DNA of 64,000 nucleotides from Asterias rubens. Taxonomy: Eukaryota; Echinodermata; Asteroidea; Forcipulatida; Asteriidae. The position numbers and the translations under genes are program-made. The notes beneath the pieces were generated by a model, which searched no databases, was not told the DNA's origin, and worked only from the letters and a program-made list of their open reading frames with translations. The stretch covers positions 1,860,001-1,924,000 of the forward strand of contig NC_047066.1 of assembly GCF_902459465.1 (NCBI RefSeq). Direction: 5' to 3'. Positions 12,060 through 25,600 of the stretch are shown in pieces (position 1 is the stretch's first letter; each line of letters opens with the position of its first letter).

Positions 12060-13964
12060 GTAAATATGTTTCTTGTTTACTTTGGGTTTAGATTTGGATG
12101 ATTTGCCTTAGATTTAAAACAGTTCAGGTAAGCTATTTTCTCACCATTGGATATTTTGGGCAGGTATTGGGGGCTGCTGAACTTGGGAATGGTTCCTGCC
12201 TGGGAATGCCCATCCGTCGTCATGCATGTCCGTTGATGATGTTGAATTGAATGAATTGAATGTTTTTTTAATGTATCGTAGCGTCATACGTTATCGACCC
12301 TCATATGTTTTCGGTCCCCAACTTTGATTCCCGTTTACCGCGAGATTGTGCAAGCTGCACTGGTGACAGAAGCTATGCAGTTTACTCACAGTCTGTATTT
12401 TCATCAGGCTTAATCATGCTGAGAAAAAAGTTTCCTGTCGTTGGTTATGCTCAAACATTTATAAAATGATTGACTTTTGGTACTAATCACTAGTGCATTA
12501 TTATGCCAACATACAAATGAGTCAAAGAAACATCATCCAACCTCAAAAGTTCAAAACAAAATTACTATCTGCTAGATTGAGTTTCATTTTGCTTTAGTCA
12601 CTAGATGGATCACGTGAGGTGGTTACTATTTGGGATTCTATGGTGTGCCAATACGGGGAAAATATTAAAATATTTTAAGTGAAAATGACCCCCAATTTTC
12701 TTTTTGATTTACTGAATACTGTAATAAATTCTGATAAGCGTAATAAATATTAAGTCTACATTAAAGAGAAAATATCATAGATTGGTTTCTTATCCCTGAA
12801 ACCAAACATTACTGGTCTGAAATGGGGGAAAACGGATTGTTATGAAGTGTGTGTTTTTCAAGGAGGGGTGGGGTATTTTACTTTCATGCCTTATGATATC
12901 TCTGGATTCTAATATAGTAGCCAAAATGCCTTAGGACAAAAATATAATTAAATTTGTTAATTAGTAATTGAATAATATTTTTGATTTATTTTGCACGTCA
13001 TACTAGCTTCTGAATTTTCAATAAAATACCAACCAATGAAAGGTGTGAAAACATGTGACGTTGCTCCAATGTCGTGCATACACAAGCACTGTTAATGGCG
13101 CAACGTAAAACCAAAACTTGAAAAATTTTAACACACCATGAAGTGTAAGTGTTATTGTTAAAAAATTGGATAGATGATTTGAAAAAAACAAATTTAGTTT
13201 TTGATTGTGAACAATTTTTCTGTTATCCTACTGAAAACACATGACACCAGGATATTTAGGTTTTTTTCTTCACTGATTTATTTATGACAGACACGAGTTT
13301 TCCGCTTTAAGGCCACTAACTTATCAGCCCTAAATAAGCTCTAACAAAGACTAAAGTCTAAAATTACTTTGAATTTTATTCTTTACCTAAAAACTAATCG
13401 GGTTACCACTGCATAGGCCCCCCTACTTCCAGAAAAAAGGCAGAAGTGAAAACTGAATAAAAAAATAATAATAATAAACAATGATAACGAAAAGACTAAA
13501 GTAAAGGCTTTAAAAAAAACCTTCATTGAGATGTCAACAAACGGCATGTTTTATTTTTTAATAGATGTTAAATTTACATCGGGATTTCATAAATTATAAC
13601 CAATATTCGTTGGTTAAATGGGTTTTTACCCATAAATACACCATTGTTGTGTCGTTTTTCTGCTGTATGTGTGTTTGTGTGTTTGTGTAAGTTGTGCAAT
13701 ACTCCAATCAGTTGGTCATCGTCCATGCGTATTGGAAATCAATATCCATGAAAATATAAACATGACCTTACTGAAGGATGATAAAAAGGGAAAGATACAA
13801 GGGGTGTGTAGTCTGACTTCCATTTAAAATTGCCGTGGATGCAACATGTATTACAGAAACAGGTCCACATTTGATGCTGATTGAATCCCAAAGAGCCTTA
13901 ACCTCAAAATTCTTTTCTTTTAAAGATTTAAAAGATGTTTTTGTTCTTTCTTTCAAAATTAGAT

Positions 13965-16609
13965 ATGGCAAACAGGGATACTGATGATGATGTGTTTCCT
14001 AAGGCGTCTCGTCAAAAGAAAGATGTCCGTCGCCCAGACCTGGCCATCTACAAGCCCGGCCAGTCTCGTCTTATGAAGAGACCAGAAGATGAAAAAGCCA
14101 AATCTGCTGCCCAAGACAGCAACACAAGTACTAAGAGCCCTGCCAAAGACACTCACACATCACAGGAAACTTCACACGTACAAAACAGAAAACTCAAACC
14201 AGAACACCCCACACATGAAAGCAAAATTACTCCCAAAGAGCAGAAGTCAGCTAGACATGAGCATTTTCCATCCAAAGGGGGTCAACATAAACAGTTAGCT
14301 AATCGCGATAGATTTTCTGGTAGTAATAGAGGCGGCAGTAACAGAACTGGACGGAACCATGAATCAAAACCTCACCACCATGAAAAAAGTATTGGCGATA
14401 GACAGAAGGAAGCAGAAGAAAAAAGTAAGAGTGTAAAAGTTTCAGACGTTCAATCGGTTAGTGATGAACAGCAACCGAAGGTACAGAGTCAGCTTCGATG
14501 GCTCGGTCCTCAAGGTCGGAGAAAAATTGCAAAAGAAGATCAACAAATCAATTCGCCTCAAAATGAGCTTCAAGGAGGAGTTCCAGAAATAATAAATGCT
14601 GCTTCAAAGAATGCCAAATCTGATTCTGATACATCGAGTATTGATAAATCGGGATGCCAAGATGTCCCTCGGAGTAATCGAGGAGGCTGGGTTGGGAAAC
14701 AGGAATCGTCTCACAACAAGGCTCTTGATAGACCTTCTCTAGGTGCAAACCAATCCTCAACTAGCCAGAGCAAGACACAAGCAGCTGCAAAACAGGACTT
14801 CTCACATAGAACGCAAGAACATGGAAAGGGTAGCAACCATCAATCAAGAAGGTATCCTCATCCCCAAGAAGGAAGGAGGGGTTCTAAAGACGGTGAACAA
14901 CATAAACAGAGGGAAGATGTAATATCTTCAAGATTGAATGCTAAGACCAACGTTGCACCTGTAGATAAACCTTCAAACAATAAATCCTTGAAGCCAAAGA
15001 AGCCAGAACGTCCTCTGTACGTTTCTCCGAAGCTTACAGCCGAAGCTGCACCACTTAATGAGTTACAAGTTGGAGATACTCATCTAAGTGACGGTGGACT
15101 CACTTCAAAGCCATTAGCATCCGAAGGAACAATTGAAACAATGGTCTTCACCTCAAGGAAAGGATTAACTCAAAATTTGCAACAGATATCAAAACCCACT
15201 CCTAAGCAGAACGTTCCTGAAAAGTTCACAATTGAAAATAACCAGAAAGTTGCAATGAAGTCCCTACTAGATCTTCAAGTGTCTCCGCCTAGGGAGAGCA
15301 CAAGAGGGAAGCTGACCCAGGATGTGGTAAGACCTCAGAGCTCGGAGCCAAGGCCTCAAGTGACTCACTCATCCAAGAGGTACTCGGCAAGACGATCTCG
15401 GCAACGATTCAACAGCGAGAGCTCAACTGGAAGCGATAATAGTCAATTTGTGGAACCAGTAGCAGCAAAGCCAGTGGAGGGGAATGGCGACTTGGAACAC
15501 ATTGATTCAAGGCTTCATGGCGTAGGCCTTGAGAGTAACCCAAGCCGCTCACATGAACCCATCTCAAACAGAGACTCTCGTCATCATCAAGGCACGACGA
15601 TGACCCAGAAAAATAAATCCGAGAATCAAAATCTCAAAAAGCAGCTGAGTTCAAGGCAAAATGACAGAGGGGGTAGAGACTTCGAGGAGGGAAGGAATAA
15701 CACAGAGAGAGCAAAACTGTCGGTTACTTTCAGCAGCCAGGTTCATGAAGTGAAAATCACCCAGGAGGAAAGAAGTGGTGGTGGATCTGAATCAGAAGAT
15801 GCAAGAGCTGAGGAGAGACGTTGGTCAGGCAGACAAAATCACCAACATGAACGAGATTCCAGGCGACAACATGGCGCGGAACAAACTAAATCAGAGAATG
15901 TGTCATTAGGTGGTGGACTTATACGTATTCCTCAGAAACCAGACGACAATACACCAACCCATCACCCTTCATCACAACCTTCTCATCCCCATTCCAATCA
16001 ACCTTACAAACCCGTCTTCGACCAGCACTATCCAACATCACAGACAAAGGAGGACCAACGAACAAAAGATAGGGGCCGCCACAGCAAAAAAAATCTACTG
16101 TGGGATCCCAACAAGCCTGCCGAGAAACCGGCTCTTTTGTCTACAAAGAAACCAGAATCATCTGAGCTTCAGTTTTACGATCCGGAGCACGATGGTGCTG
16201 GAAACGAACACGGATTTGACCCCAGAGGTCAATTTCAACACTCTGGCTACTCTCCATACTATCCCCCGGCTCAAACCATGCAAGTGCAGCCTGGGCTTTA
16301 TCCTCAACAAGGTTTCAACCAACCCATGTCATGGGCTGAGCAAGTAGAAGCCCACACGGACTCACAGACCCAAGCTAGGAGTTCTCCTTCGGCACCTATT
16401 CATAACTACACAGGGAACTTTCCCCCCTTGGGGTCTTCGCCGAACTCTGCTCCAGCAATGCCGAATCCGAGCTCTATGCAAACATCAGGGAGTTCTCATT
16501 CTGCTTTCAAGACCCTACAAGACACGGTCAGATATGAGAACAGTCTCAACAATGCAGTGTCACGCCGTTTCCATGGTGATGAGAGCGTACAAAAGGTTTT
16601 GAAACTCAG
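13965..16609 (+). CDS. SMG6: SMG6 first coding exon: EJC-binding motif and disordered N-terminal half
   Basis: One 2645-bp exon encodes residues 1-881 plus two bases. RRPDLAIYKPG at residues 22-32 matches the exon-junction-binding motif of vertebrate SMG6. Only one such motif is seen, whereas human SMG6 has two. The rest is low-complexity, rich in Ser, Gln, His, Lys and Arg. Near residue 710 a conserved patch, LLWDPNKPAEKPAL, aligns with the LWDPNNPDQKPAL stretch of human SMG6, followed by a Tyr/Pro/Gln-rich segment as in vertebrates. The donor CTCAG|GTTTGT at 16609 leaves two bases that complete a Ser codon with the next exon; the alternative GT at 16596 breaks the frame. Confidence 0.93.
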
Positions 16610-19600
16610 GTTTGTAATGACAGTCAAACTTATCTTTGTCAACTGTTTAAAAAGGTCATGACTGGCCATCATTCACATTCGAGTATGCCGCATACAATTT
16701 TTCAGCCAACCTCAGGCCTTGAATTTCATCCTTGAGAAGGGAAGGCTATTTTCATTTTAAAAAGGGCACTTCCATTGGGAAATCTTTAAGACTACAATAA
16801 CAATTGAAGGGACACCAAGGCTAAGACCAGTTCCAACAGAGGCCATGTCCTCCGTGGCCTCCGCGTAATCCCAAACCTGCAACCTTTTGTTTCAATTGTA
16901 TTTAATTGTGAGGGCCTATAGCACGATCATTGCTTGGGTTTTTGATTTAATCAAGAGCAATGCGAACAGATTTTTTTTCTCCGACTTTAAATTGTCCTTA
17001 TTTTCATTGTAGTGGTCTTAAGGCCGATCACTGGAAGTTACCTCGAAAACGCTGACCACATTGCGACCACACAAAACACAACACACAAACCACACATTAC
17101 ACAACGCACGTGCAAATTACACAACGCAAGCGAGACACGCAGACTTCGTTTTAACAGTCAGTCGTCGTCATCGACCGTCATCAGCAGGCAGCATGAAATC
17201 CATGCACGCGTGGTATGATAGAGGCGAATTCACACGCGTTTTCGTACAGATTATTTTAGGTACCAATCTTATCTCCACGATCCTACAAACCATCGTGCTC
17301 TAGATTTTTCAGTATCGGTAACTGAGTGACACGCGGCGCAGTGCACCTTTTACCGCATACATTCTGCAGTTGCTTTGTAGATTGGTTCCGCAGTTTTTCC
17401 CAACTCGACGGCGGCAAACATGACGATCTTTTTTCCTTCTAGAAATTCAGGGCACATCGTTTGTTCGTTGTAGAGTTTGTTTGAAACATCAAAACTTTTT
17501 TGGATTTCAATGTTTGCATGTCTTGGGTGTTAATGCAGTTGACACAATGTTTGTTTTTTTTGGTTGTGAGTTTAGGTTGCGCTCCCACTTTTTCAGTTTG
17601 CACTCCCACTTTCCAAATTCCTGGCTAAGACACTGGTTGAATCGGTCCCTGCGGAATACGCACACGCTCATTCAACCAATGGAATGCGTTCTCTTTGCGT
17701 TATCGTTCTCGTTATCGCTGCAGTGGGACAGGGCCTTTAAGGCCTTGTTGGGGATGATTTTTCAGCCCCCCCCCCCCTAAATAAAAAAATAAAAAATAAT
17801 AATAATAATAAAATGAAAAGGAAAGAAGAAAAGTTTGTTTTGCTGCCAAAGAAAAGAGTTTATAAATAATTGATTTCTTCTTTCTACTTTGTAAATTTTA
17901 GCCACTAGTTTGAACCTCCTAAGAGCTACTAATGAGGGTTTAAAAGCTTTTAATTGTAATTTGCAGCCAAGAACTTGAGCGCATGTATGAGTGTGTTATC
18001 CTATTGGATCTGGAGATGTGCAACAAGCACAATGTGGAGCAGCTGTTATGGAAGACTTCATACTATCAGATCATTGAGGTACTACGGAGACAAGAGACTG
18101 AATCGGAAGAAGCTGGATTCTATAAGACATACCTCCTTCGTCTTCTCTCTCACGTAAGTAAAAAAATCCTGACAGCTTTTATAGTCTAATTATTTTGCCT
18201 CTCATATTATACCAATGTGAATGGCGCTTTGGGGTTTAGCCTATACCAGCATTCAAGGAAAATTACGAGAGAGACATCTTCGTCAAGGAGTGAGTCGCAC
18301 TGCTGAAGCCTTGGCGGTTGAAGGACCTCAATGGAGAGAAGGCACACAGGATGGTTTCAGGAATACAACTGGCGTGGCCAGGGCTTCCATCGGGCTGGTG
18401 CTCGCCCCGGTCACACCTGACTGGTTTATTGTTACTCTTTCATGTTGTGTAACCGCACATTACTACAATACAAAATTCTTGTAAGATGTATGTCTGATAA
18501 TTTGTAGGATTTCAAAGTTTGCATATTGGAGTATAATCAGGGCCCAGTTTCATGGCTCTGCTTACCGCCGAATTCTGCGCTTAAGATCACCATTTCTGCG
18601 CTAGCTGTGTAAGCGCAGAATGCCTACTAGTGTGGAGTATGCGCACAAGCCAAAATTCACTGCTAACCTGGAAATTTCTTTTGAGTAGTGTTGTTTCTGA
18701 AAAGAAAGGGTGGTTGAAAACTCAACGTTTCATTCAGTATGCTCTGATCATCCACAAGTGGTGAGAGTGCAGTGGGGGGAGGGGGTTGGGGTTAGCTCAG
18801 AATCTTTACTGGACCAGGATTTTATTAACAAGACCTGAATCAAAAATAGAGGAGACTATCTATACAAATGAGAGCACAGATTTATCATCTAAACTGTTTC
18901 ATTTGATCAAAACACTTAGAGAAGTTTTATCTCTACTGTTTTGTGGGCGATACTCAGCAGGATTGAAAGATATTTGTGAGACTCAAACTCAACACCCATT
19001 GCATTAAGTGTACTTTTAAATACTTTTAAGTACTTTAAGAGACTCCGGACATAGTTTTTAATTCTGTAGCTAGCCTATTTGTCTGTTTCTCAACTATCTT
19101 CACCAGGTAAAAATAGAAATATCATGGATTGCATTTTGTGTCTTTTTACAGGGCAATGAGTTCTACAATGCACTTCTAGAAAAATTAGAATCCACATACG
19201 ATTTTAGGTTAGAGTCCCGTACCGGGCTGGATCCACTGCGTGAAGAACCAAGAAGAACGGTAAGAACTAGACTTGATTTAATTAATTGCTCAGATATTTA
19301 CCCTTACACAAGCCACCTTGCCCTTACACAAGCCACCTTGCCCTCACACAAGCCACCTTGCCCTCACACAAGCCACCTTGCCCTCACATAAGCCACCTTG
19401 CCCTTACACAAGCCACCTTGCCCTCACACAAGCCACCTTGCCCTCACATAAGCCACCTTGCCCTTACACAAGCCACCTTGCCCTTACACAAGCCACCTTG
19501 CCCTCACACAAGCCACCTTGCCCTCACACAAGCCACCTTGCCCTCACACAAGCCACCTTGCCCTCACACAAGCCACCTTGCCCTCACATAAGCCACCTTG

Positions 19601-22600
19601 CCCTCACACAAGCCACCTTGCCCTCACACAAGCCACCCTGCCCTCACACAAGCCACCCTGCCCTCACACAAGCTACCTTGCCCTTACACAAGATACCTTG
19701 CCCTTACACAAGCTACCTTGCCCTCACACAAGATACCTTGCCCTTACACAAGCTACCTTGCCCTCGCACAAGCTACCTTGCCCTTGCATAAGCCACCTTG
19801 CCCTTAAGCAAGCTACATGTACCTTATCATTACACAAGCTACACATACCATGTCCTTACACAAGCTACCTTACCCTCACACAAGCTACCTTGCCCTCACA
19901 CAAGCTACCTTACCCTCACACAAGCTACCTTGCCCTTGCACAAGCCACCTTGCCCTTAAGCAAGCTACCTTATCATTACACAAGCTACACATACCGTGTC
20001 CTTACACAAGCTACCTTGCCCTCACACAAGCTACCTTACCTTAATTTATTTGACGTTAGAGCCCCTGCGTCATTAAAGAGCAGACACTTCAACTAATAAC
20101 AAAATATCCCCATGGACACAAGATATTTATTATTTGTGATAATGTCAACAGGTCAAGCTAGCCTTACTCAGGTTTTTCAGCGGTTTCCTCTCAACATTTG
20201 ATGTGAATTTTTCCTGTGACACCGTTTTAACCCAAGGCTATAGACTTTTAATGTTTCCCCCTCTTTCATAGGAACTCTATCTATTGGAAAATGAGTAGAT
20301 CGCAAAACTAAATTTGACATTAGAGCCCCTTTGCATTAAAGAGCAGACACTTCTTGCGCCATGAGCATCATTTGTGGTGGATACCAGCGCACTATAAGTG
20401 TTCTTATTATTATTATTATTATTATTATTACTTCAACTAATAACAAAATATCCCCGAGGGCAAGAGCCATTTATTATTTGTGTTTATGTCGACAGGTCAA
20501 GCTAGCCTTACTCAGTGCTCAGCGATGCATGATAGCACTAGGTGACATTGCTCGTTACAAGGAACTCACCAACGAGACCACTAATTATGGAAAAGCAAGA
20601 GGGTAAGCACACCATTAATTAGGATTAAGACGTCTTCCAACCCAACAGCCCAACATAGAAACAAACACGTTAAAGATTGGCAGGCCTGATACGTCACTGG
20701 GAAACGAAGGCGAGTGCCTTCATGCCCCATGGTCATTGCCTTGGTTCCCTTGAAATTGTCCAGTAGAAATTAACAATTTCCTCATAGGTTGCCCTTTATT
20801 ACCAAGGAGGAAAATACCTTGGTGCCCTTGCCCTTTTAAAAACAAGGCATACAGGCCTGGTTGGTGTTTAGCTCGTGAAACGGACAACGGCATTCCCGTT
20901 TCTTCTGTAATAGTTGAGCATAATTTCAATAAAGACACAAAGTTCTTACACAAGTATTTTAAGAAGAAAACAAAGAAGAAAACAAATAGTGTGTGACACA
21001 GGGTTATTATCTATTTATAGTTAAGCGAGGCACTAAGCCTTGCGTCGTAACAAGTTGGGAAGGTTGGCAGCTAGGCTCTTAGTGTGTGGTATTGATACCC
21101 ATGCCTTCATCCTTACTGACTGTGAAGGGGGTAACCCTGTTTTAGCCCCAGGAGTAGATGGCAATGTGCTACTGGTGACAGTTGATTTAGGTCAATTGGG
21201 TCAACTGGCCTTGTGATGTTTGGCGATATCTCATAACAAAATTTAATCTTTTAGAATAAACGCTGAATTTGACATTTTTACTTCAACAAAGTAAAAAAAA
21301 AAACAGTATTTATTTTTCCTAGTTAATTACAGGTGTGTTTGAAAAATCGATTTGTAAAATTGTTCATTTTTATTTCAGTTGGTACCTCAAAGCTCAACAT
21401 CTGGCGCCCAGAAATGGTAGACCTTACAACCAGCTTGCCATCCTTGCTTTGTACACGGTAAGATGATAAACAAATACCTCAATCCAGCTTACAGTACTTT
21501 TAGGCTCTGCCGTCGATTTCACCTAACTCTTCCTAACTTAGGATTAATCTTATGACTTAGGACAAGTCCTAGCCCTGCACTGAAGCATGCAGACCTTAAG
21601 ATTAATCCTAAGTTAGGACGAGTAAGATAAGACGAGTCCTAACTCTTTGTGAAATCGACGGCTGGACACTTGGTAATTAGCATAAAACTTACTTGGTAGT
21701 GAGCAATGGAGAGCTAATCGTGATAAACGGCTCCCTCTGAAGTAAGGTAGTTTTTGAGAAAGAGGTAATTTCTCACGTAAATATTGAAAGACTGCAGGCC
21801 TGAGCCTTTTATTAGGCATCCAAAAGCACACAAACTTGTGCAACATGGGTTTTTTCTTCTTTCAATATTCTCTCATTATTCTCTTGCAAGTTTGATCTTT
21901 CATTGAATACTTGATACTACATATTACTCTGTATTAGAGGCGGAAACTGGATGCAGTGTACTACTATATGCGTAGCCTGGCAGCCAGCAATCCTTTCCTG
22001 ACAGCAAGAGAAAGCCTCATGTCACTCTTTGAGGAGATCCGAAGAAAGGTATGGAATTGTGCTCATTCCTCAACCCTGGGTTTTTTTGTGAAGTGCCAAT
22101 CATGAGAGGGTTACCCTCTCCAGTCATTGAGATTTTAAGATAATAGAATTTGTTTATATTATTATAGGTTTTCTCGGTCAAATTCGGCAAATGAGCAGTC
22201 AATTTCATTTTCATGCGTTCGAATTTAAGCTGTTTTGCCTCTCCAGTTGTTACTGCGTTTCAAATTAAGAATTCGGCCGTTCAATTTCGTTTTGGGTCGA
22301 GTCAAATTCCGTTAGCACTCTGTTCAATTTAGTGTAGCGTCATTCTTTTTCGTGACACACACGCCTCAAGAAGCGTCTACGAATTTGAATGCTGCTTTGA
22401 TGAATTGTTAAATTGAATGATTATTTTGTTAATTCGAATGACGCAACATTACATTTGACTAATCCCAAAACGAAATTGAATGACCCTTTTGAGTAGCATT
22501 CGATTTTGCGCGAAATAGAATAGCTTGGTGGTTAAATTGGCTGCTCATTTTCCGAAATTGGTTTATTTTTTAAAAACAATTACATGGTTGGCAACCTCAG

Positions 22601-25600
22601 GCTGAAATAACCTTGTTTAAATCATGGTGATTTTAAGACAGAAGAATTTTGGTTTGTTGTTTGGCATCCTCTGGCTGGAAACTCCTTGTTTGAAGTTAAC
22701 AATCATGCAGAGCTGCCAACGCTCAATGTTACTGCAGAACATTAAAAAAATCTTACTCATGTTCAGATGTACACATTTGACAGTCTCCCTGATCATGGAA
22801 ACTTTGCCCCTGTTATGTTGGATGTAAATCTTATTGTCTCTCTGATTATTTTATAAATGATTTTGGGTTGAACAAAGAAAAATTTACTAGAGCGGGATTT
22901 GAACCAACGACCTCCGGTTTAACGTGCCGGCGCTCTACCAACTGAGCTATCTAGCCCTATGTTGGCGGTCTCCCTATTTAGTCAATATCTTTGTTCAGGG
23001 GGGTGCCTGTCAGAAGCCATTCAACCGCAAATTGCCATGTAGCCAGGGATCACACCCGGGTAACGATACAACCTGGGAAGCGGCAGACAGGGGATCACCT
23101 TAAGGGGATGCGACTTTTTATATCAGATATCAAATAATAAACCACAAGGGAAACTGACTGGGTACATTTTATAAATGATTTTGGGTTGAACAAAGAAAAA
23201 TTGACTAGAGCGAGATTTGAACCAACGACCTTTGACATTTTTCTTTGTTCAACCCAAAATCATTTATAAAATGTACCCAGTCAGTTTCCCTTGTGGTTTA
23301 TTATTTGATTATTTTATACAATCTCCTTGATCGCAATATGCAAATGTTGGCTGCCCCTCCTTCATTATTAGCATTTAAGAAGTACATAATTAATGTGTGA
23401 AATTATTGTATAGTATTTAGGATCAGGTGATTGTATGGTTATCTTCATGTAAGAATTCTAGCAATCATTTGAAAGTTTTGATTGACCAAAAGGGTGCTAT
23501 AAGAGATAGCATTTTACCTCCTACTAATGAGAAAATTAACTATTGCTTTTGAGAATAATCCACTGGGGATGTTGTGCACCAATGTTTTACTGGTATTAAA
23601 AGTATTTCTGTGATGTCACTCTATTGATTAAAGTGTAGATTATTTTTTACAAACCTACGCTTAACTGTAGATTCATTTTAAATCTATTGTACACTTAACT
23701 GTGTACAAGCTAAAGTGATAGTTCAACTTGAATATGACTGTCTTTCCAAAAATAACATGATGTGGAAACTCGGCTAAAAATGTGTTATAACTTAAATTCC
23801 AAAAACATTTGAGGTCTCGAAATCAAGCATCTGACTGCGCACAACTTCATGTGACAAGGGTGTTTTTTCTTTCATTAATACTCGCAACTTCGTTGACCGA
23901 TTGAGCTCAAATTTTCACAGGTTTGTTATTTTATGCATATGTTGAGATACACCAACTGTGAAGACTAGTCTTTGACAATTACCAATAGTGTCCACTGTCT
24001 TTAACATATTTTTGGTAATGAAACCAAGGATGCCTCATAAGTGAACTTAATCAGCGTAGCTTGTAAGCCTGAGGAAACCTGTAGACAAAGGTTCTTGCTG
24101 TATGAAACATACCTCATGTGACATCTGCCTTCATTGAAACTTAATTAGATTGAGCATAAGGAGAAAGCCCAGATCCAAGCCAAGCTTGAGAAGGAGAATT
24201 CCAGAGAGGATGATCGGAGACGAAAGAGCCGTGAACGACGAGGCGGAAGGAGATGCAAGGAAGATTCCACATCGACAAGGAAGGAGATTTGGATTGCTAC
24301 GGATGGAAGCAGCCATGATGGATCCGAACTACAAGATGATGAGAATGATTCAGACGCTGAACTGAAGAGGATGACCCCGGTTGAGGTAAGGGTGCCTGGG
24401 GCCTAACTCATTAAGACTTAAAGGCAGTGGACACTATCGGTAATTACTCAAAATAATTATAAGCATAAAACCTTACTTGGTAACGAGTAACGGGGAGAGG
24501 TTGATAGTATAAAACATTGTGAGACACAGCTCCCTCTGAAGTGACATAGTTTTCGAGAAAGAAGTAATCTTCCATGAATTTGATTTCGAGACCTCAGAAT
24601 TAGAATTTGAGGTCTTTTGAAATCAAGCATCTAAAAGCAAACAACTTTGTGTGACACTGTGTTTTTCCTTTCATTATTATCTCTCAACTTCTACGACCAG
24701 TTGAGCTCAAATTTTCACAGGTTCGAGTGAGAAAACTGGTCTTTGACAATTACCAATAGTGTCCAGGGTCTTTAAGACTAATCTTATATGTCAAAGCATA
24801 CCTTTGGGATTTGGATTGTTTTAATCCAATATAAATGTAGATGTATACAACTCAACTAACATGTGAAAAATTCATTTCAAAAGGTGCGCGTTTTTTTAAA
24901 TATATATATACCACCAAAAATATGTCAATGCAGGATGAATAATCCCCTAATAGGAATACACTATCTGAGATTCAAATTTGGGGTTAAAAATTGATCCGTT
25001 TCCATATCCAAATCACTTGGAAGTGAAATGTCCCTCAAAATGCGTTAAACTATGAAAAGCTGCAGTAAGCTTCTAACCAAAAGATTTTATTGCCATTAAT
25101 TTTAAGAGTGATAACCAAATGTAAACTTTAAAGGCACTGGACACTATTGGTAATTGTCAAAGACGAGTCTTCTCACTTGGTGTATCTCAACATATGCACA
25201 AAATAACAAACCTGTGAAAAACACCCTTGTCACACGAAGTTGTGTGCTTTCAGATGCTTGATTTCGAGACCTTAAAATCTAGTAGAAAATTACTTCTTTC
25301 TCGAAAACTACGTCAGTTCAGAGGGAGCCGTTTCTCACTATGTTTTATACTATCAACAGCTCCCCATTACTCGTTACCAAGTAAGGTTTTATGCTTATAA
25401 TTGTTTTGAGTAATTACCAATTGCTGCCACTGCCTTTAAGGCATTTCACAGCAGCCTGTTCGGTTGATAGCAATGAAAGTTAACCCTGTAAGTTATTGTA
25501 ACTTTACTTTTGTTTCTTTTTTGATCTCCACTAGGTCAATAAGAAGTTTGTTCTGAGTTTCCTCAATGTCCAGGGAAAGCTCTTCACAAAAATTGGGTGA

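Noticed and set aside
13935-13964. ATG at 13935 as the SMG6 start, giving ten extra residues (MFLFFLSKLD)
   Set aside because: This stretch is the polypyrimidine tract and AG of the acceptor at 13962; the following ATG at 13965 fits the conserved N-terminus.
19286-20096. Overlapping plus-strand open frames of 101-212 codons rich in HKPPCP repeats
   Set aside because: They are translations of the 20-bp minisatellite in three frames, inside an SMG6 intron.
22886-22960. tRNA gene on the minus strand
   Set aside because: A- and B-box words are good, but acceptor and anticodon stems do not pair; several mobile copies with shared flanks exist, so it is a SINE head.
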